Shown: positions 18,084 through 26,495 of the stretch, piece by piece
Position numbering within the stretch: the first letter of the stretch is position 1
Layout: every line of letters begins with the position of its first letter
Position numbers and translations under genes: made by a program
Notes under the pieces: generated by a model
Told to the model about the DNA's origin: nothing
Seen by the model: only the letters and a program-made list of their open reading frames with translations
Databases searched by the model: none
Assembly: GCA_020630955.1 (NCBI GenBank)
Contig: JAHDIE010000036.1
Span: forward strand, 1 to 38,155
Length of the DNA: 38,155 nucleotides
Origin: Saprospiraceae bacterium
GTDB lineage: Bacteria > Bacteroidota > Bacteroidia > Chitinophagales > Saprospiraceae
Direction of reading: 5' to 3'

Positions 18084-18749
18084 ATGCACGAAGAAATACT
18101 CCAATATTATAATTCAATCAATAAAAAATGGAGACTACCAAAAGATGTCAAGCTATTATATCCATTTGACAACGAATATACCTTGGCTGCGATGGAGGCA
18201 TTTTATTCCAAATTTTACTCAACGCAGAAAAAACGCACCCTTATAATGGGAATAAACCCTGGACGTCTTGGTGCTGGGCTCACAGGAATTCCATTCACCG
18301 ATCCCAAGATTCTTGAACAAGATTTAAAAATACCCAACCCTTTTGATAAAAAGCATGAATTGTCATCCATATATGTTTACGAACTTGTCAATGCCTATGG
18401 AGGTCCTAGAAAATTCTACAAGTCTTTTTTTGTAAGCTCAGTTTGTCCATTGGGATTTACAAAGAATGGCATCAATTATAATTATTATGATGATAAAGAA
18501 CTATATCAAGCTGTAGAGAAAAATATCATCAAATACATTAACATGCAATTGGAGTTGCCAATCAATAGAAGTAAAGTCTATTGTTGGGGTAAAGGAAAAA
18601 ATTATAAATTTTTAAACAAACTTAATGATCAACACAAATGGTTTGACAAGATCATTCCACAACCTCACCCAAGATGGATTATGCAATATCGAAGAAAACT
18701 CAAGGATGAAATCATGGATCAAATGTTGCAAGAATTGATGAATGATTAA
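18084..18749 (+). CDS. SMUG2-like uracil-DNA glycosylase family protein (DUF4918)
   Basis: The 221-aa cytosolic protein carries the active-site loop LIMGINPGRLGAGLTGIPFTDP (Gly56, Asn58 and Pro59 in the core), the counterpart of the GMNPGPxGMxQTGVPFG loop of SMUG1. Near the C-terminus, PQPHPRWIMQYRRK (HPRW at 195-198) matches the second, DNA-contacting uracil-glycosylase motif. This combination is characteristic of the DUF4918/SMUG2 group found in Bacteroidota. Expected role: removal of uracil or related damaged bases from DNA as the first step of base excision repair. It lies alone downstream of the microprotein terminator and 134 bp before the acetyltransferase start. Confidence 0.85.
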   Translation: MHEEILQYYNSINKKWRLPKDVKLLYPFDNEYTLAAMEAFYSKFYSTQKKRTLIMGINPGRLGAGLTGIPFTDPKILEQDLKIPNPFDKKHELSSIYVYELVNAYGGPRKFYKSFFVSSVCPLGFTKNGINYNYYDDKELYQAVEKNIIKYINMQLELPINRSKVYCWGKGKNYKFLNKLNDQHKWFDKIIPQPHPRWIMQYRRKLKDEIMDQMLQELMND

Positions 18750-18883
18750 ATCGATTTTATGATTGGTTTAATCAAAAATAATTTCATTTTCACTTAGGTA
18801 AATATTTTTTGAATCATTCCATCACTTATCATAGTTTTAGTAGCTTTGAGTTACCACTAATAATCGTAAAAAATCTTAGTGCC

Positions 18884-19498
18884 ATGAAAAATCAATTCGA
18901 CTTCCACCAAGATCACATCTTAGAAAATGAGCTAGTGCGCTTAAGTCCGTTGGCTTCATTTCATTATAATGAATTGGTTCATTTTGCAATTACTGAACCA
19001 ACGCTTTGGCAATATTCCTTGACACCAGCAGATGGAGAGGAAAATATGAAAAAATATATTGACACAGCTATTCAAGACAGAGCCAATGAAACAAGCTATC
19101 CTTTCGTTGTTTTTGACAAGCGAAGTAACCAATATGCCGGAAGCACAAGATTTTATGATTACCAAATTAGACATAATACAACACAATTGGGATATACCTG
19201 GTATGGTAAAAAATTCTGGGGTACAGGCCTCAATAAAAATTGTAAATTCCTGATGCTAAAATTTGCGTTTGAAACATTAGGCTTGGCGAGAGTCGAATTT
19301 AGAGCAGACAACAACAACCAAAGAAGCATTGCAGCAATGAAAAGTATTGGTTGCACTGTCGAAGGAATATTAAGAGACAACTGTGCCAGTACAACTGGAA
19401 GAAGAGATAGCATCATTCTAAGTATCCTCAAAGATGAATGGCAAAATGGCATCAAAGAAAATCTTCAATCGAAATTAAAAGGACAAACAGGGAATTAA
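18884..19498 (+). CDS. GNAT-family (RimJ/RimL-like) acetyltransferase
   Basis: The ATG at 18884 is preferred; an in-frame TTG 25 codons upstream would add a stretch not typical of the family. The 204-aa product has the RimJ/RimL-like GNAT arrangement: an N-terminal LVRLSPLASFHYNELVHFA segment, a YPFVVFDKRSNQYAGSTRFYD strand pair, and the acetyl-CoA loop YTWYGKKFWGTGLNKNCK. It continues with FETLGLARVEFRADNNNQRS and IGCTVEGILRDN, and ends RRDSIILSILKDEW. These enzymes transfer an acetyl group from acetyl-CoA to an N-terminal or small-molecule amine. The acceptor cannot be predicted. The gene stands alone, with no clear promoter or terminator. Confidence 0.88.
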   Translation: MKNQFDFHQDHILENELVRLSPLASFHYNELVHFAITEPTLWQYSLTPADGEENMKKYIDTAIQDRANETSYPFVVFDKRSNQYAGSTRFYDYQIRHNTTQLGYTWYGKKFWGTGLNKNCKFLMLKFAFETLGLARVEFRADNNNQRSIAAMKSIGCTVEGILRDNCASTTGRRDSIILSILKDEWQNGIKENLQSKLKGQTGN

Positions 19499-19644
19499 AT
19501 CCAATTAAACGAAAGTCATCGATCTACATTATGAATAAAATCAACGATTATCCCATATAAAAGGCTATTCATAATAAGTTATCTCGAATTTGCTAAATAT
19601 TCTCAGAAAATTTGTAATTTGACAAGCAGCAAAACCAACTTGCC

Positions 19645-22077
19645 TTGAACAAAAAGATCCTTTTATTAGTCCATCTGGCCGTATTGTTGACCAGTGCCTC
19701 ATTTGCGCAAGCAAATCTTATAAATAAGTCTACCCTTGATAATATCATTGAAGAAAAAATGATTGAAACACAATCAGTTTTCGAATGGTCAAGTTTAGAT
19801 AATTCTCAACTTTGGTCAGCCTTAATCCATAGTGATTCTATTGCTGCCATTGGCTACAAAACGCTCAACATCAAGTCTTTAAGAACCAAAATTCATTTAC
19901 AAGATTTAGAATCTGAGGAGTGGTCGGCAGCGCGAAATAAGCTTATTGATCATGTAGTCAAAAGAACAAGTGAGATTCAACAAAAAGAAATTGTATCAAA
20001 GGATATCATGCCTTATGGTTATAATAAAAAATTACCTTATTTTTTAATTAAAATTTCCGATTTGGAGATTATCAAAGAATTAAAAACCTTTGATGAATTG
20101 CGTTATCTAGAAGTTCCAGGATATTCTTTCCGAGACGAAATTCTAAGAAGCGGTGAAGGTTGTGGTAATTATTCTGAAACATTGGACGCTGCCGATTATA
20201 CCAACATTACTCCTCAAGCAGTGCAACCTTGGTCCCATTTCGAACATCAAGTTGATTGTGCTTGGGAAAACAGTAATCATGGAGAGGGAATTTGGATAGC
20301 TGTCATGGATACCGGGGTGTCTGAAGACAATCCAAAATTTAATGACGAATTTGATGAAGGTGATTCGGCTGGACGTAGCATAGAAAAATATGGATTCTAC
20401 CAAAACGACGGATGGGCAGATGGTTGCGGTCATGGATCTGCAATGGCAGGATTGGCTTTGGCCCCGAGAGGATTCGGCGATTACCCAGCAGGAGTTGCTT
20501 ACCGATCAAACCTTATTTCTTATAGGGTAACCAATGATGTAAGAATCAACTCAACTGATGAAATCAATGGTCTTGGAAATGCCTTGGTAGATGCAGGTGA
20601 CGATGAAAGAATTCATATTATAAGTATTTCTTTAGGCGATGCATTCAGTAGTGGACCTGTTGAAGATGGAATTTTGTATGCCCACAATCAAGGCAAATTA
20701 ATATTTGCAGCCGCTGGAACTTCAACTACCATTACCAATTGGTATGGAGTGATATTCCCAGCAAGTATGCCAGAAACTGTAGCAGTAACTGGAGTCAAAG
20801 AAGGTTCGAATTTTAGTGCCTGTGATATTTGCCATACAGGTAGTGAAGTTGAATTTGTGGTCTATATGGAAAGAGATGCCTCAAACAATAATGTACCCAC
20901 CATCACCGTAGATAATACCAATGGTGAATACTATGGTTATGTGGGTGGATCATCTGCTGCTACGGCAAGCATGTCTGGAATTGCGGCTTTGGTTTGGGGC
21001 AACAATCCCGATTTTGATAAAAACCAATTGATTAACCGATTAATTCAAACAGCAAGCAATTATCCAAACAAGGATAGTGAATATGGCTGGGGAGCTGTTG
21101 ATGCTTGCCAAGCAGTGGATAGTACCTTTTTTATTCCTTGTTCCAGTTCTATCTCCAATGAGATTTCAATGGAAATTACAAGTATAACTTTTCCTGCAAC
21201 CAGTGATACTGGTGGTGAAGCAGAGTGGGTTTTGCAATTTGAAGGCGACTCCTACTATTTTAATGTACCAGTTGATGGTGCAACAGGCAACCCTGCTAGC
21301 TTCATAGATCTTGCTATATGTGGCTCCACCATTCCGCTTACCGTAGATCTTGGAATATCAATCTGTGGAGACCTGAGTGTGGCCATGGATATGCAATCTT
21401 ATGAAGACGATTCTTTTACATCAAACTGCACCTATAATACAGGAATAAACAGTGATGATGATTTAACCAATGAAACCATTAATGTTGAACTTGGCTTAAA
21501 CAGTTTCACCCATAGTTCTTCAGCTGGTGATTTTATCATAGAATACATTTTATATTGTAATCCAACTTTGGTCGCAGGTATTTCAGATGATACACCAACC
21601 TGCCATGGAGATCCAATTAACTTTATTGCAAGCCCATCAGGAGAATCAAATTATGAGTTCTACCATGATATCAATTTAAACGACCAATTGGACATGGGTG
21701 AATCATTGCAGTCTGGATTAGCAGAAAATTATACCAGTACAAGTTTTAGCAATGGAGATGTAATAGGATTGGTTGTATCTGATGCCAATGGATGCACAAG
21801 TCAAAGTCTTACAACTTTGTACATCAGCGCTGAGAATTATGCAGGAGCTAACAAATTGGTTGGCACCGAAACAGCCGAGATCCAATATGAGACTGATGGG
21901 GTGATTGAATCATGTCAAATCATTGCTAATCCAGCTGTGGTTGTTTACAATTCGGCCACTGAAATCTCACTAGAAACTGGTTTTGAAACGATCAATGGTG
22001 TAGATGTGCACATTTATATTGAAGGTTGTGATGTAAGTAATAACTTACAAGAAGAAACCAATCTTAAAGATCATTAA
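19645..22077 (+). CDS. Secreted subtilisin-like serine protease (S8) with altered oxyanion residue
   Basis: A TTG start is required: it gives the signal peptide MNKKILLLVHLAVLLTSASFAQ, and the next ATG is 38 codons in. The 810-aa product has a prodomain (about 23-160), then an S8 domain with Asp222 (VMDTGVS), His263 (GCGHGSAMAG) and Ser437 (GGSSAATASMSG, where the usual TSMAxP Pro is absent). The oxyanion-hole Asn expected after AAAG is Thr359 (FAAAGTSTTI). Downstream are a beta-rich region, a Cys-rich GCTSQSL-type domain and a C-terminal stack (IANPAVVVYNSATEISLETG) like the 3-coathanger domain of Saprospiria. It is probably extracellular, acting on proteins; activity may be weakened or specialised. 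It is monocistronic by spacing. Confidence 0.85.
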   Translation: MNKKILLLVHLAVLLTSASFAQANLINKSTLDNIIEEKMIETQSVFEWSSLDNSQLWSALIHSDSIAAIGYKTLNIKSLRTKIHLQDLESEEWSAARNKLIDHVVKRTSEIQQKEIVSKDIMPYGYNKKLPYFLIKISDLEIIKELKTFDELRYLEVPGYSFRDEILRSGEGCGNYSETLDAADYTNITPQAVQPWSHFEHQVDCAWENSNHGEGIWIAVMDTGVSEDNPKFNDEFDEGDSAGRSIEKYGFYQNDGWADGCGHGSAMAGLALAPRGFGDYPAGVAYRSNLISYRVTNDVRINSTDEINGLGNALVDAGDDERIHIISISLGDAFSSGPVEDGILYAHNQGKLIFAAAGTSTTITNWYGVIFPASMPETVAVTGVKEGSNFSACDICHTGSEVEFVVYMERDASNNNVPTITVDNTNGEYYGYVGGSSAATASMSGIAALVWGNNPDFDKNQLINRLIQTASNYPNKDSEYGWGAVDACQAVDSTFFIPCSSSISNEISMEITSITFPATSDTGGEAEWVLQFEGDSYYFNVPVDGATGNPASFIDLAICGSTIPLTVDLGISICGDLSVAMDMQSYEDDSFTSNCTYNTGINSDDDLTNETINVELGLNSFTHSSSAGDFIIEYILYCNPTLVAGISDDTPTCHGDPINFIASPSGESNYEFYHDINLNDQLDMGESLQSGLAENYTSTSFSNGDVIGLVVSDANGCTSQSLTTLYISAENYAGANKLVGTETAEIQYETDGVIESCQIIANPAVVVYNSATEISLETGFETINGVDVHIYIEGCDVSNNLQEETNLKDH

Positions 22078-22140
22078 AATCCATAAAGTTTATTTTTTTA
22101 TACTTCCGTAAATGGATTTTCGAAAATAAAGATCAATTAC

Positions 22141-22171
22141 TTGATATAAGGACCTTTTTATCCTATATTTG
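22141..22171 (+). promoter_or_regulatory. Promoter of the rrf2 regulator gene
   Basis: TTG at 22141-22143 and an exact TAnnTTTG box, TATATTTG at 22164-22171, are separated by 20 bp, a good Bacteroidota promoter. The start codon is at 22190, giving a short leader. The operator-like sequence lies entirely between and over these boxes. Confidence 0.65.
22145..22167 (+). promoter_or_regulatory. Operator-like sequence 1, before the rrf2 gene
   Basis: It contains TATAAGGACCTT and TATCCT with AAGGA and TCCT half-sites eight bases apart. The same sequence, allowing a few changes, recurs inverted before the next gene (22633-22654). It sits between the -33 and -7 boxes, so bound regulator would block RNA polymerase; autoregulation by the Rrf2 protein is the simplest reading. 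Confidence 0.6.
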
Positions 22172-22189
22172 AATAATAAAACAAACTTA

Positions 22190-22615
22190 ATGTTTTCGAA
22201 ATCCTGCGAATATGGTATAAGGGCATTGACAATCATTGCAAAAGCACACGAGCAAGATAAAAAGATTGGTATTAAAGAAATTTGTCGAATTTCAAATTCT
22301 CCAGAATCCTTTACGGCTAAGATTTTACAGAACTTAGTGCGCCAGAATATATTGGCATCCCAAAAAGGTCCTTCGGGCGGTTTCTATTTCAAAAGAAAAT
22401 TGGAAGACATTTCTTTAATAGAAATCATCAATATCATCGACGGTGACGCCATTTTTAATAAGTGTGGCTTAGGGCTTTCCCATTGTGACGCCAAAAACCC
22501 CTGCCCGCTTCATTACCAATACGAAAAAGTTAGAGATGAACTTATTGAAATGTGTCAGAATAGTAATTTAAAAGATTTAGCAGGCGATCTAAAACCAAGC
22601 ATTTACGATAGATAA
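22190..22615 (+). CDS. Rrf2-family regulator with three-cysteine cluster (NsrR-like)
   Basis: I use ATG 22190, which gives MFSKSCEYGIRALTIIA, the standard Rrf2 start; an upstream TTG would add seven residues. The 141-aa product has a winged helix-turn-helix (IKEICRISNSPESFTAKILQ, then NLVRQNILASQKGPSGGF). Its sensor segment is CGLGLSHCDAKNPCPLH, with Cys92, Cys99 and Cys105, close in number and spacing to the iron-sulfur ligands of NsrR. This predicts an Fe-S transcription factor that responds to nitric oxide or redox change. The genes behind it end with a truncated haemoglobin, consistent with NO stress. Matching operator-like sites lie before it and before the next gene, so it probably represses both. 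Confidence 0.88.
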   Translation: MFSKSCEYGIRALTIIAKAHEQDKKIGIKEICRISNSPESFTAKILQNLVRQNILASQKGPSGGFYFKRKLEDISLIEIINIIDGDAIFNKCGLGLSHCDAKNPCPLHYQYEKVRDELIEMCQNSNLKDLAGDLKPSIYDR

Positions 22616-22632
22616 TATTTTTTTTACCCAAT

Positions 22633-22654
22633 AAAGGATATTAAGGTCCTTATA
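22633..22654 (-). promoter_or_regulatory. Operator-like sequence 2, before the 3-TM gene
   Basis: AAAGGATATTAAGGTCCTTATA is, on the opposite strand, nearly the same as the site before rrf2: both share TATAAGGACCTT, two variable bases and TATCCT. It ends 11 bases before the ATG at 22666. An Rrf2-controlled second promoter is inferred; no clean TAnnTTTG box is visible next to it. Confidence 0.55.
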
Positions 22655-22665
22655 AGCTATTTTAT

Positions 22666-23025
22666 ATGAAAAGTCTAACCATAAATTCAAAAGAAAAAAA
22701 CAGTAAAAATCAAATTAACAACCCCATTGCTCCAATAGTAGATCAATACAGAACATACATAGCATCACAAAACACTCAAAAGGTCTATTGGTATCTCAAG
22801 ACAATCATTCTGATACCGTGCGTAATAATGACAACAAGCATCGCAGCCATGGCCTATCAATCCGATGATTTTATTTGGTTTATAGCCTTTTGTATGATTT
22901 TATTTTTTGCCAATATTATTACACATATCGCAGGAGCTAAAAGTTCAATATTTATCCCTTTATATCATCTTTCGATTATCAGCATGCTGTTAATTCCAAT
23001 TATTACTCACTTAGTACAATCATGA
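22666..23025 (+). CDS. Small 3-TM membrane protein of unknown function
   Basis: The 119-aa product has a polar, lysine- and asparagine-rich N-terminal tail (about 44 residues) and three predicted spans at roughly 46-64, 69-88 and 94-116. There is no signal peptide. His87 sits in span 2 (ANIITHIAGA), and His101 (PLYHLSII) and His115 (PIITHLV) sit in span 3; they could in principle ligate haem or metal, but this is only an observation. It is the first structural gene after the Rrf2 regulator, preceded by its own operator-like site, and its stop overlaps the start of the cupin gene by four bases (ATGA), so translation is probably coupled. I do not recognise the family. Co-regulation with a truncated haemoglobin suggests a role in nitric oxide handling or respiration. 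Confidence 0.8.
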   Translation: MKSLTINSKEKNSKNQINNPIAPIVDQYRTYIASQNTQKVYWYLKTIILIPCVIMTTSIAAMAYQSDDFIWFIAFCMILFFANIITHIAGAKSSIFIPLYHLSIISMLLIPIITHLVQS

Positions 23026-23324
23026 ATAAATCCAAACCCAAAACTCATCAAATCTTTAGCAATCAAGATCTTAAGGTCTTAAGCATCGAAGCAAAGATTG
23101 GAGATATATTAGATACTCACTCCGTTGACAAATATGCAATTCTGCAAGTACTATCTGGATCACTTAAATATGTTGACTCAAATCAAAAAATAGTTTTACA
23201 ATCGAATGAGTATCATCTGATCGCCCCAAATATTATTCATAGTTTAGAATTCTTAGAACACTCTAAACTTAATTTAATTCTTCGAGCAAAGAGTATATTA
23301 AATTTTAAGAAATATGAAGATTAG
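23022..23324 (+). CDS. Small cupin-domain protein
   Basis: The 100-aa product fits a single cupin barrel: AKIGDILDTHSVDKYAILQV, then LSGSLKYVDSNQKIVLQSNE, and HLIAPNIIHSLEFLEHSKLN as the second metal-ligand region (His80). The first cupin motif has His40 (THSVDKY) but lacks the full HxHxxxxE set, so metal binding is uncertain. It is cytosolic with no signal. Start and stop overlap the neighbouring genes (four bases upstream, eleven downstream), showing tight coupling inside the Rrf2 operon. Small cupins of this form often accompany NO- or redox-responsive genes; the substrate is unknown. Confidence 0.75.
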   Translation: MNKSKPKTHQIFSNQDLKVLSIEAKIGDILDTHSVDKYAILQVLSGSLKYVDSNQKIVLQSNEYHLIAPNIIHSLEFLEHSKLNLILRAKSILNFKKYED

Positions 23325-23745
23325 TGAACTATCCAAGTTTATTGTTGCCACTTGGGTGGGTTTGGTTTTTGGACTTTCATTTATTGAAGCTCCTTTGAAA
23401 TTTACAGCTCCCGGAATTACAACTATCTTGGGACTAGGTATCGGTAGAATTGTCTTCGATATTTCAAACAAAGTTCAGCTCATCTTCTTATTACTTCCCG
23501 TTTTCTCAATTGCATTTAAAAAAATCAAGCTATCCAAGAATGGTACCATTGCATTGGCCATTTTGGTTTCTATCATGATCTTGCAGAACCTTTGGCTACT
23601 TCCTGTTTTGGACGAAAGAGCAGCAGACAGGATTGCACAAGTAGTGATTGAAGACTCTCTGCACCATTTAATTTTTGTATTATTTGAAATACTAAAACTT
23701 GTTTCTTTATCCATTCTTTATTTCAATATTAATCAATATGAATGA
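23314..23745 (+). CDS. 4-TM membrane protein (DUF4149/TMEM205-like)
   Basis: The 143-aa product has spans at roughly 8-24 (VATWVGLVFGLSFIE), 52-68, 76-97 and 117-137. The region FIEAPLKFTAPGITTILGLGIGRIVF after span 1 and a charged DERAADR loop before a paired HH (117-118) resemble the DUF4149/TMEM205-like group of small membrane proteins. That assignment is from pattern memory and is moderate. The gene overlaps the upstream cupin by 11 bases and the downstream haemoglobin gene by eight, so it is an integral member of the NO-type operon. A role in delivering or sensing a small ligand at the membrane is possible but not shown. Confidence 0.75.
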   Translation: MKISELSKFIVATWVGLVFGLSFIEAPLKFTAPGITTILGLGIGRIVFDISNKVQLIFLLLPVFSIAFKKIKLSKNGTIALAILVSIMILQNLWLLPVLDERAADRIAQVVIEDSLHHLIFVLFEILKLVSLSILYFNINQYE

Positions 23746-24130
23746 CATCATAAATAATTCTGATATCAAACTGCTAGTAAATCATTTTTACAAACAGGTA
23801 CAAGATGATAAACTCATTGGTCCAATATTCAATTCAAAGATCAAAGCGGAGGCTTGGCCAAAACATCTTGAAAGGATGACAAGTTTCTGGAATACGGTAT
23901 TATTTCATAAAACTGATTATAGAGGAAATCCATTCTCACACCACATTCATTTAAATATTAGCAAGAAACATTTTGATCGATGGATTTCGCTTTTTGAAAA
24001 CAGTGTCCGAAATAACTTTAATGGTCCTAAAGCTGAAGAAGCGATAAGCAGAGCGATAAAAATGAGATTGATGTTTGAATCAAAACTCCAATACTTAAGT
24101 TCTAACGACAACTCCTTTCCAATCATGTAA
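23738..24130 (+). CDS. Group III truncated haemoglobin
   Basis: The ATG at 23738 is chosen; an in-frame TTG 13 codons upstream would add a hydrophobic stretch unlike the family. The 130-aa product follows the trHb3 pattern: NHFYKQVQDDKLIGPIF (B helix), WPKHLERMTSFWNTVLF, then YRGNPFSHHIHLNISKKHFDRWISLFENS. His78 in KKHFDRW is the expected proximal haem ligand, Trp82 the conserved G8 Trp, and His68 or His69 a distal residue. Such proteins bind haem, oxygen and NO, and typically serve in NO detoxification or redox roles. It is the last gene of the Rrf2-led operon, overlapping its predecessor by eight bases. A decayed paralogue lies 3.2 kb downstream. Confidence 0.93.
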   Translation: MNDIINNSDIKLLVNHFYKQVQDDKLIGPIFNSKIKAEAWPKHLERMTSFWNTVLFHKTDYRGNPFSHHIHLNISKKHFDRWISLFENSVRNNFNGPKAEEAISRAIKMRLMFESKLQYLSSNDNSFPIM

Positions 24131-24251
24131 AGATCAATTGAACGTTCATTTTCAGAGCTTTGTCGAAAAAGTGAATACATTATCCTCAATGATTAATGCT
24201 ATATGTATTTTGTAATATCACATTCAAATTAGATACGCTAAATCTTACATA

Positions 24252-24791
24252 ATGAAAGCATTACTTTTTCTAGCCAGTTTAATAGCAACTACAACTTCCT
24301 TACATTCCCAAATTGATACCATGGCCCTTAAAACCCCTGAGGGGATATGTGAAAAGATGTTAGAATTTATATCATTTGAAAAAGATGAAGTAAAGGATTG
24401 GGATGAATACCGAAATTTATTTTTACCTGGAGCACAGAAAGTTTCATTGAGGCCTCAAGAAGGCGCATCACTCCGACGCCAAGTCAACAGCATGAATATA
24501 GAAGAATTTGTTAGATATGCAGGTCCTAATTATCCAAAGGCAGGTTTTGAAGAATATGTCATTGGGGTAAATGTTCAAGAATTTAATGGAATCGCCTCTG
24601 TATTTCAAAGCTTCTATTGCAGATCTTTGGACGGGAATTATGAGGCCAGAGGTGTTAACTCATATCAGCTTGTATATCTTAATGAAAGATGGTGGATTGC
24701 AAGCACCATGTACATCAATGAATCCGATGATGTAAAATTGCCAAATGAACTCTTGTTTGAAGAATATAGATCTGAACCAGCTGGGAAATAA
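24252..24791 (+). CDS. Secreted NTF2-like (SnoaL-type) small protein
   Basis: The 179-aa product has a signal peptide (MKALLFLASLIATTTSLHSQ). The mature part has the cone-shaped NTF2-like fold pattern: an N-terminal helix (ICEKMLEFISFEKDEVKDW), YRNLFLPGAQKVSL, then EEYVIGVNVQEFNGIASVFQ, a YCRSLDGNYEARGVNS turn and the final SYQLVYLNERWWIASTMYIN strands. No catalytic set can be named, since the fold serves many enzymes and binding proteins. It precedes a sulfatase by 114 bp on the same strand and may act with it, but there is no direct evidence. Confidence 0.75.
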   Translation: MKALLFLASLIATTTSLHSQIDTMALKTPEGICEKMLEFISFEKDEVKDWDEYRNLFLPGAQKVSLRPQEGASLRRQVNSMNIEEFVRYAGPNYPKAGFEEYVIGVNVQEFNGIASVFQSFYCRSLDGNYEARGVNSYQLVYLNERWWIASTMYINESDDVKLPNELLFEEYRSEPAGK

Positions 24792-24905
24792 GCCATTATA
24801 ATTTTGAGAATTACTGCTTAATAAGGATATAGTTTTCGAGTATTTTCATGTAAGTTGTCGCAATTCATTAACTTAACAACATTACTTGATCACCAACCCT
24901 ATCAG

Positions 24906-26462
24906 ATGAGATCTCAGTTAACAATTATGATTGGTTTTGTTCTTTGCCTAATTTTTATTTCTTGCAAAGAAAAAAATACTACAGCTCCCAACATATTGTT
25001 TGTTTTATCTGATGATCATACTTCTAGTGCTTGGGGAATATATGGTGGACGTCTTGCTAATTATGTACAAAATAAAAACATAAAACGATTAGCTCATGAA
25101 GGCATGGTTCTTAACAATGCTTTTTGCACCAATAGCATTTGTTCACCAAGTCGCGCAAGTATTCTGACAGGGCAATATAGTCATGTCAATCAAGTCTATA
25201 CCTTGCGTGAACCCTTGCCAAAAGGGCACCCAAATATTGCAAAAACTTTGGGTAAACAAGGATATCAAACTGCAGTGATTGGTAAATGGCACCTTGATAA
25301 ACAACCAGAAGGTTTCGATTATTTCAACGTGTTACCTGGACAAGGACGATACCACAATCCTATATTAAAAACCCAAGAAAATTGGCTTGATGGATGGAAA
25401 GGTGAAAACGGAACAGAGTATAAAGGTTTTTCCACCGATGTAATTACTGATTTAACCATCGAGCATTTGCGGAAGCGAAATAAAGAAAGACCATTTCTGA
25501 TGTTTTGCAATTTCAAAGCAACACATGAGCCCTTTGATTATCCTGAAAGGCATGCAGAGCTATTTAATAATGACACTATTCCAGAACCAGAATCCTTGTT
25601 CGATAATGGCAAACATACAACAGGCCGATGTTTCAAAGGACAGGTAATTGAGAACTTAGGCGAAAGATGGGATCGGGCAACAAAGGATAGTACATTTTGG
25701 ACCACTTATCCAGGCCTACCCTACCCTTTGGAAAATTTAGATAGCATCCAAAAAAGAAAAAAGATTTATCAAAAATTGGTAAAGGATTTTATGAGATGCG
25801 GAGCTGCCATTGATGACAATATAGGGCGTCTTCTTGATTATTTAGATGAGGAAGGAATTGCTGATAATACCATTGTGATTTATACAGCTGACCAAGGCTA
25901 TTTCTTAGGAGAACATGGATTTTTTGACAAGCGGCTTATCTATGAAGAATCACTCAGAATGCCGTTTGTTATTCGTTACCCCAAAGAAATCAGAGGAGGG
26001 CAAAGATTGGATGACATCATCTTGAACATTGACTTTCCAGCTCTTCTAGCAGATTATGCTGGCTTGAAAGAAGTCGATTATTTTCAGGGAAAAAGTTTTA
26101 GAGAGAATCTAAAAGGAAATACCCCTAAGGATTGGAGAAAACAAATGTACTACCGTTATTGGCTTCATCATCCGAATCGACCCGCCCATTTTGGAATAAG
26201 AAATGAACGCTATAAGCTAGCATTCTTTTATGGACAAGGATTGGAGATGCAAGGCGCTTCGAAGGAGAGCAGCGATCCCGCTTGGGAATTTTATGATTTG
26301 AAAAATGATCCAAAAGAAATTCACAATGCGATCGACGACCCAAGCTATACAGAAGTCATTAATGAAATGAAAAATAATCTTTCGAAAGAAAGAATAAAGT
26401 ATAATGATTTGGATGAAAAATATCCTGTAATGAAAGAAATATTAAACTTGGAAGATTTATAG
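24906..26462 (+). CDS. Type I sulfatase, predicted lipoprotein
   Basis: The ATG at 24906 gives a lipoprotein signal ending LIFISC (Cys20); an upstream TTG 17 codons earlier would not. The 518-aa product has the metal-binding start NILFVLSDDHTS (Asp36 and Asp37) and the formylglycine signature CTNSICSPSRASILTG with Cys79 as the residue to be converted. It also has GKWHLDK, a later HGFFDKRLIYEESLRMPFVI and DGWKGENGTEYKGF. This is a complete type I sulfatase, acting on sulfated glycans or other sulfate esters in the periplasm or at the surface; an anaerobic- or FGE-type maturase would be encoded elsewhere. It is followed 33 bp later by the bicupin gene. Marine polysaccharide use is a reasonable inference. 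Confidence 0.92.
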   Translation: MRSQLTIMIGFVLCLIFISCKEKNTTAPNILFVLSDDHTSSAWGIYGGRLANYVQNKNIKRLAHEGMVLNNAFCTNSICSPSRASILTGQYSHVNQVYTLREPLPKGHPNIAKTLGKQGYQTAVIGKWHLDKQPEGFDYFNVLPGQGRYHNPILKTQENWLDGWKGENGTEYKGFSTDVITDLTIEHLRKRNKERPFLMFCNFKATHEPFDYPERHAELFNNDTIPEPESLFDNGKHTTGRCFKGQVIENLGERWDRATKDSTFWTTYPGLPYPLENLDSIQKRKKIYQKLVKDFMRCGAAIDDNIGRLLDYLDEEGIADNTIVIYTADQGYFLGEHGFFDKRLIYEESLRMPFVIRYPKEIRGGQRLDDIILNIDFPALLADYAGLKEVDYFQGKSFRENLKGNTPKDWRKQMYYRYWLHHPNRPAHFGIRNERYKLAFFYGQGLEMQGASKESSDPAWEFYDLKNDPKEIHNAIDDPSYTEVINEMKNNLSKERIKYNDLDEKYPVMKEILNLEDL

Positions 26463-26495
26463 GTTATAAGAATATTTTAAACAAGTTCTATTCTC

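Noticed and set aside
22076-22120. 9-bp inverted repeat (AAAATCCAT / ATGGATTTT) after the subtilase gene
   Set aside because: The loop is 27 bases, the stem is AT-rich and there is no T run after it, so it is not a convincing terminator.
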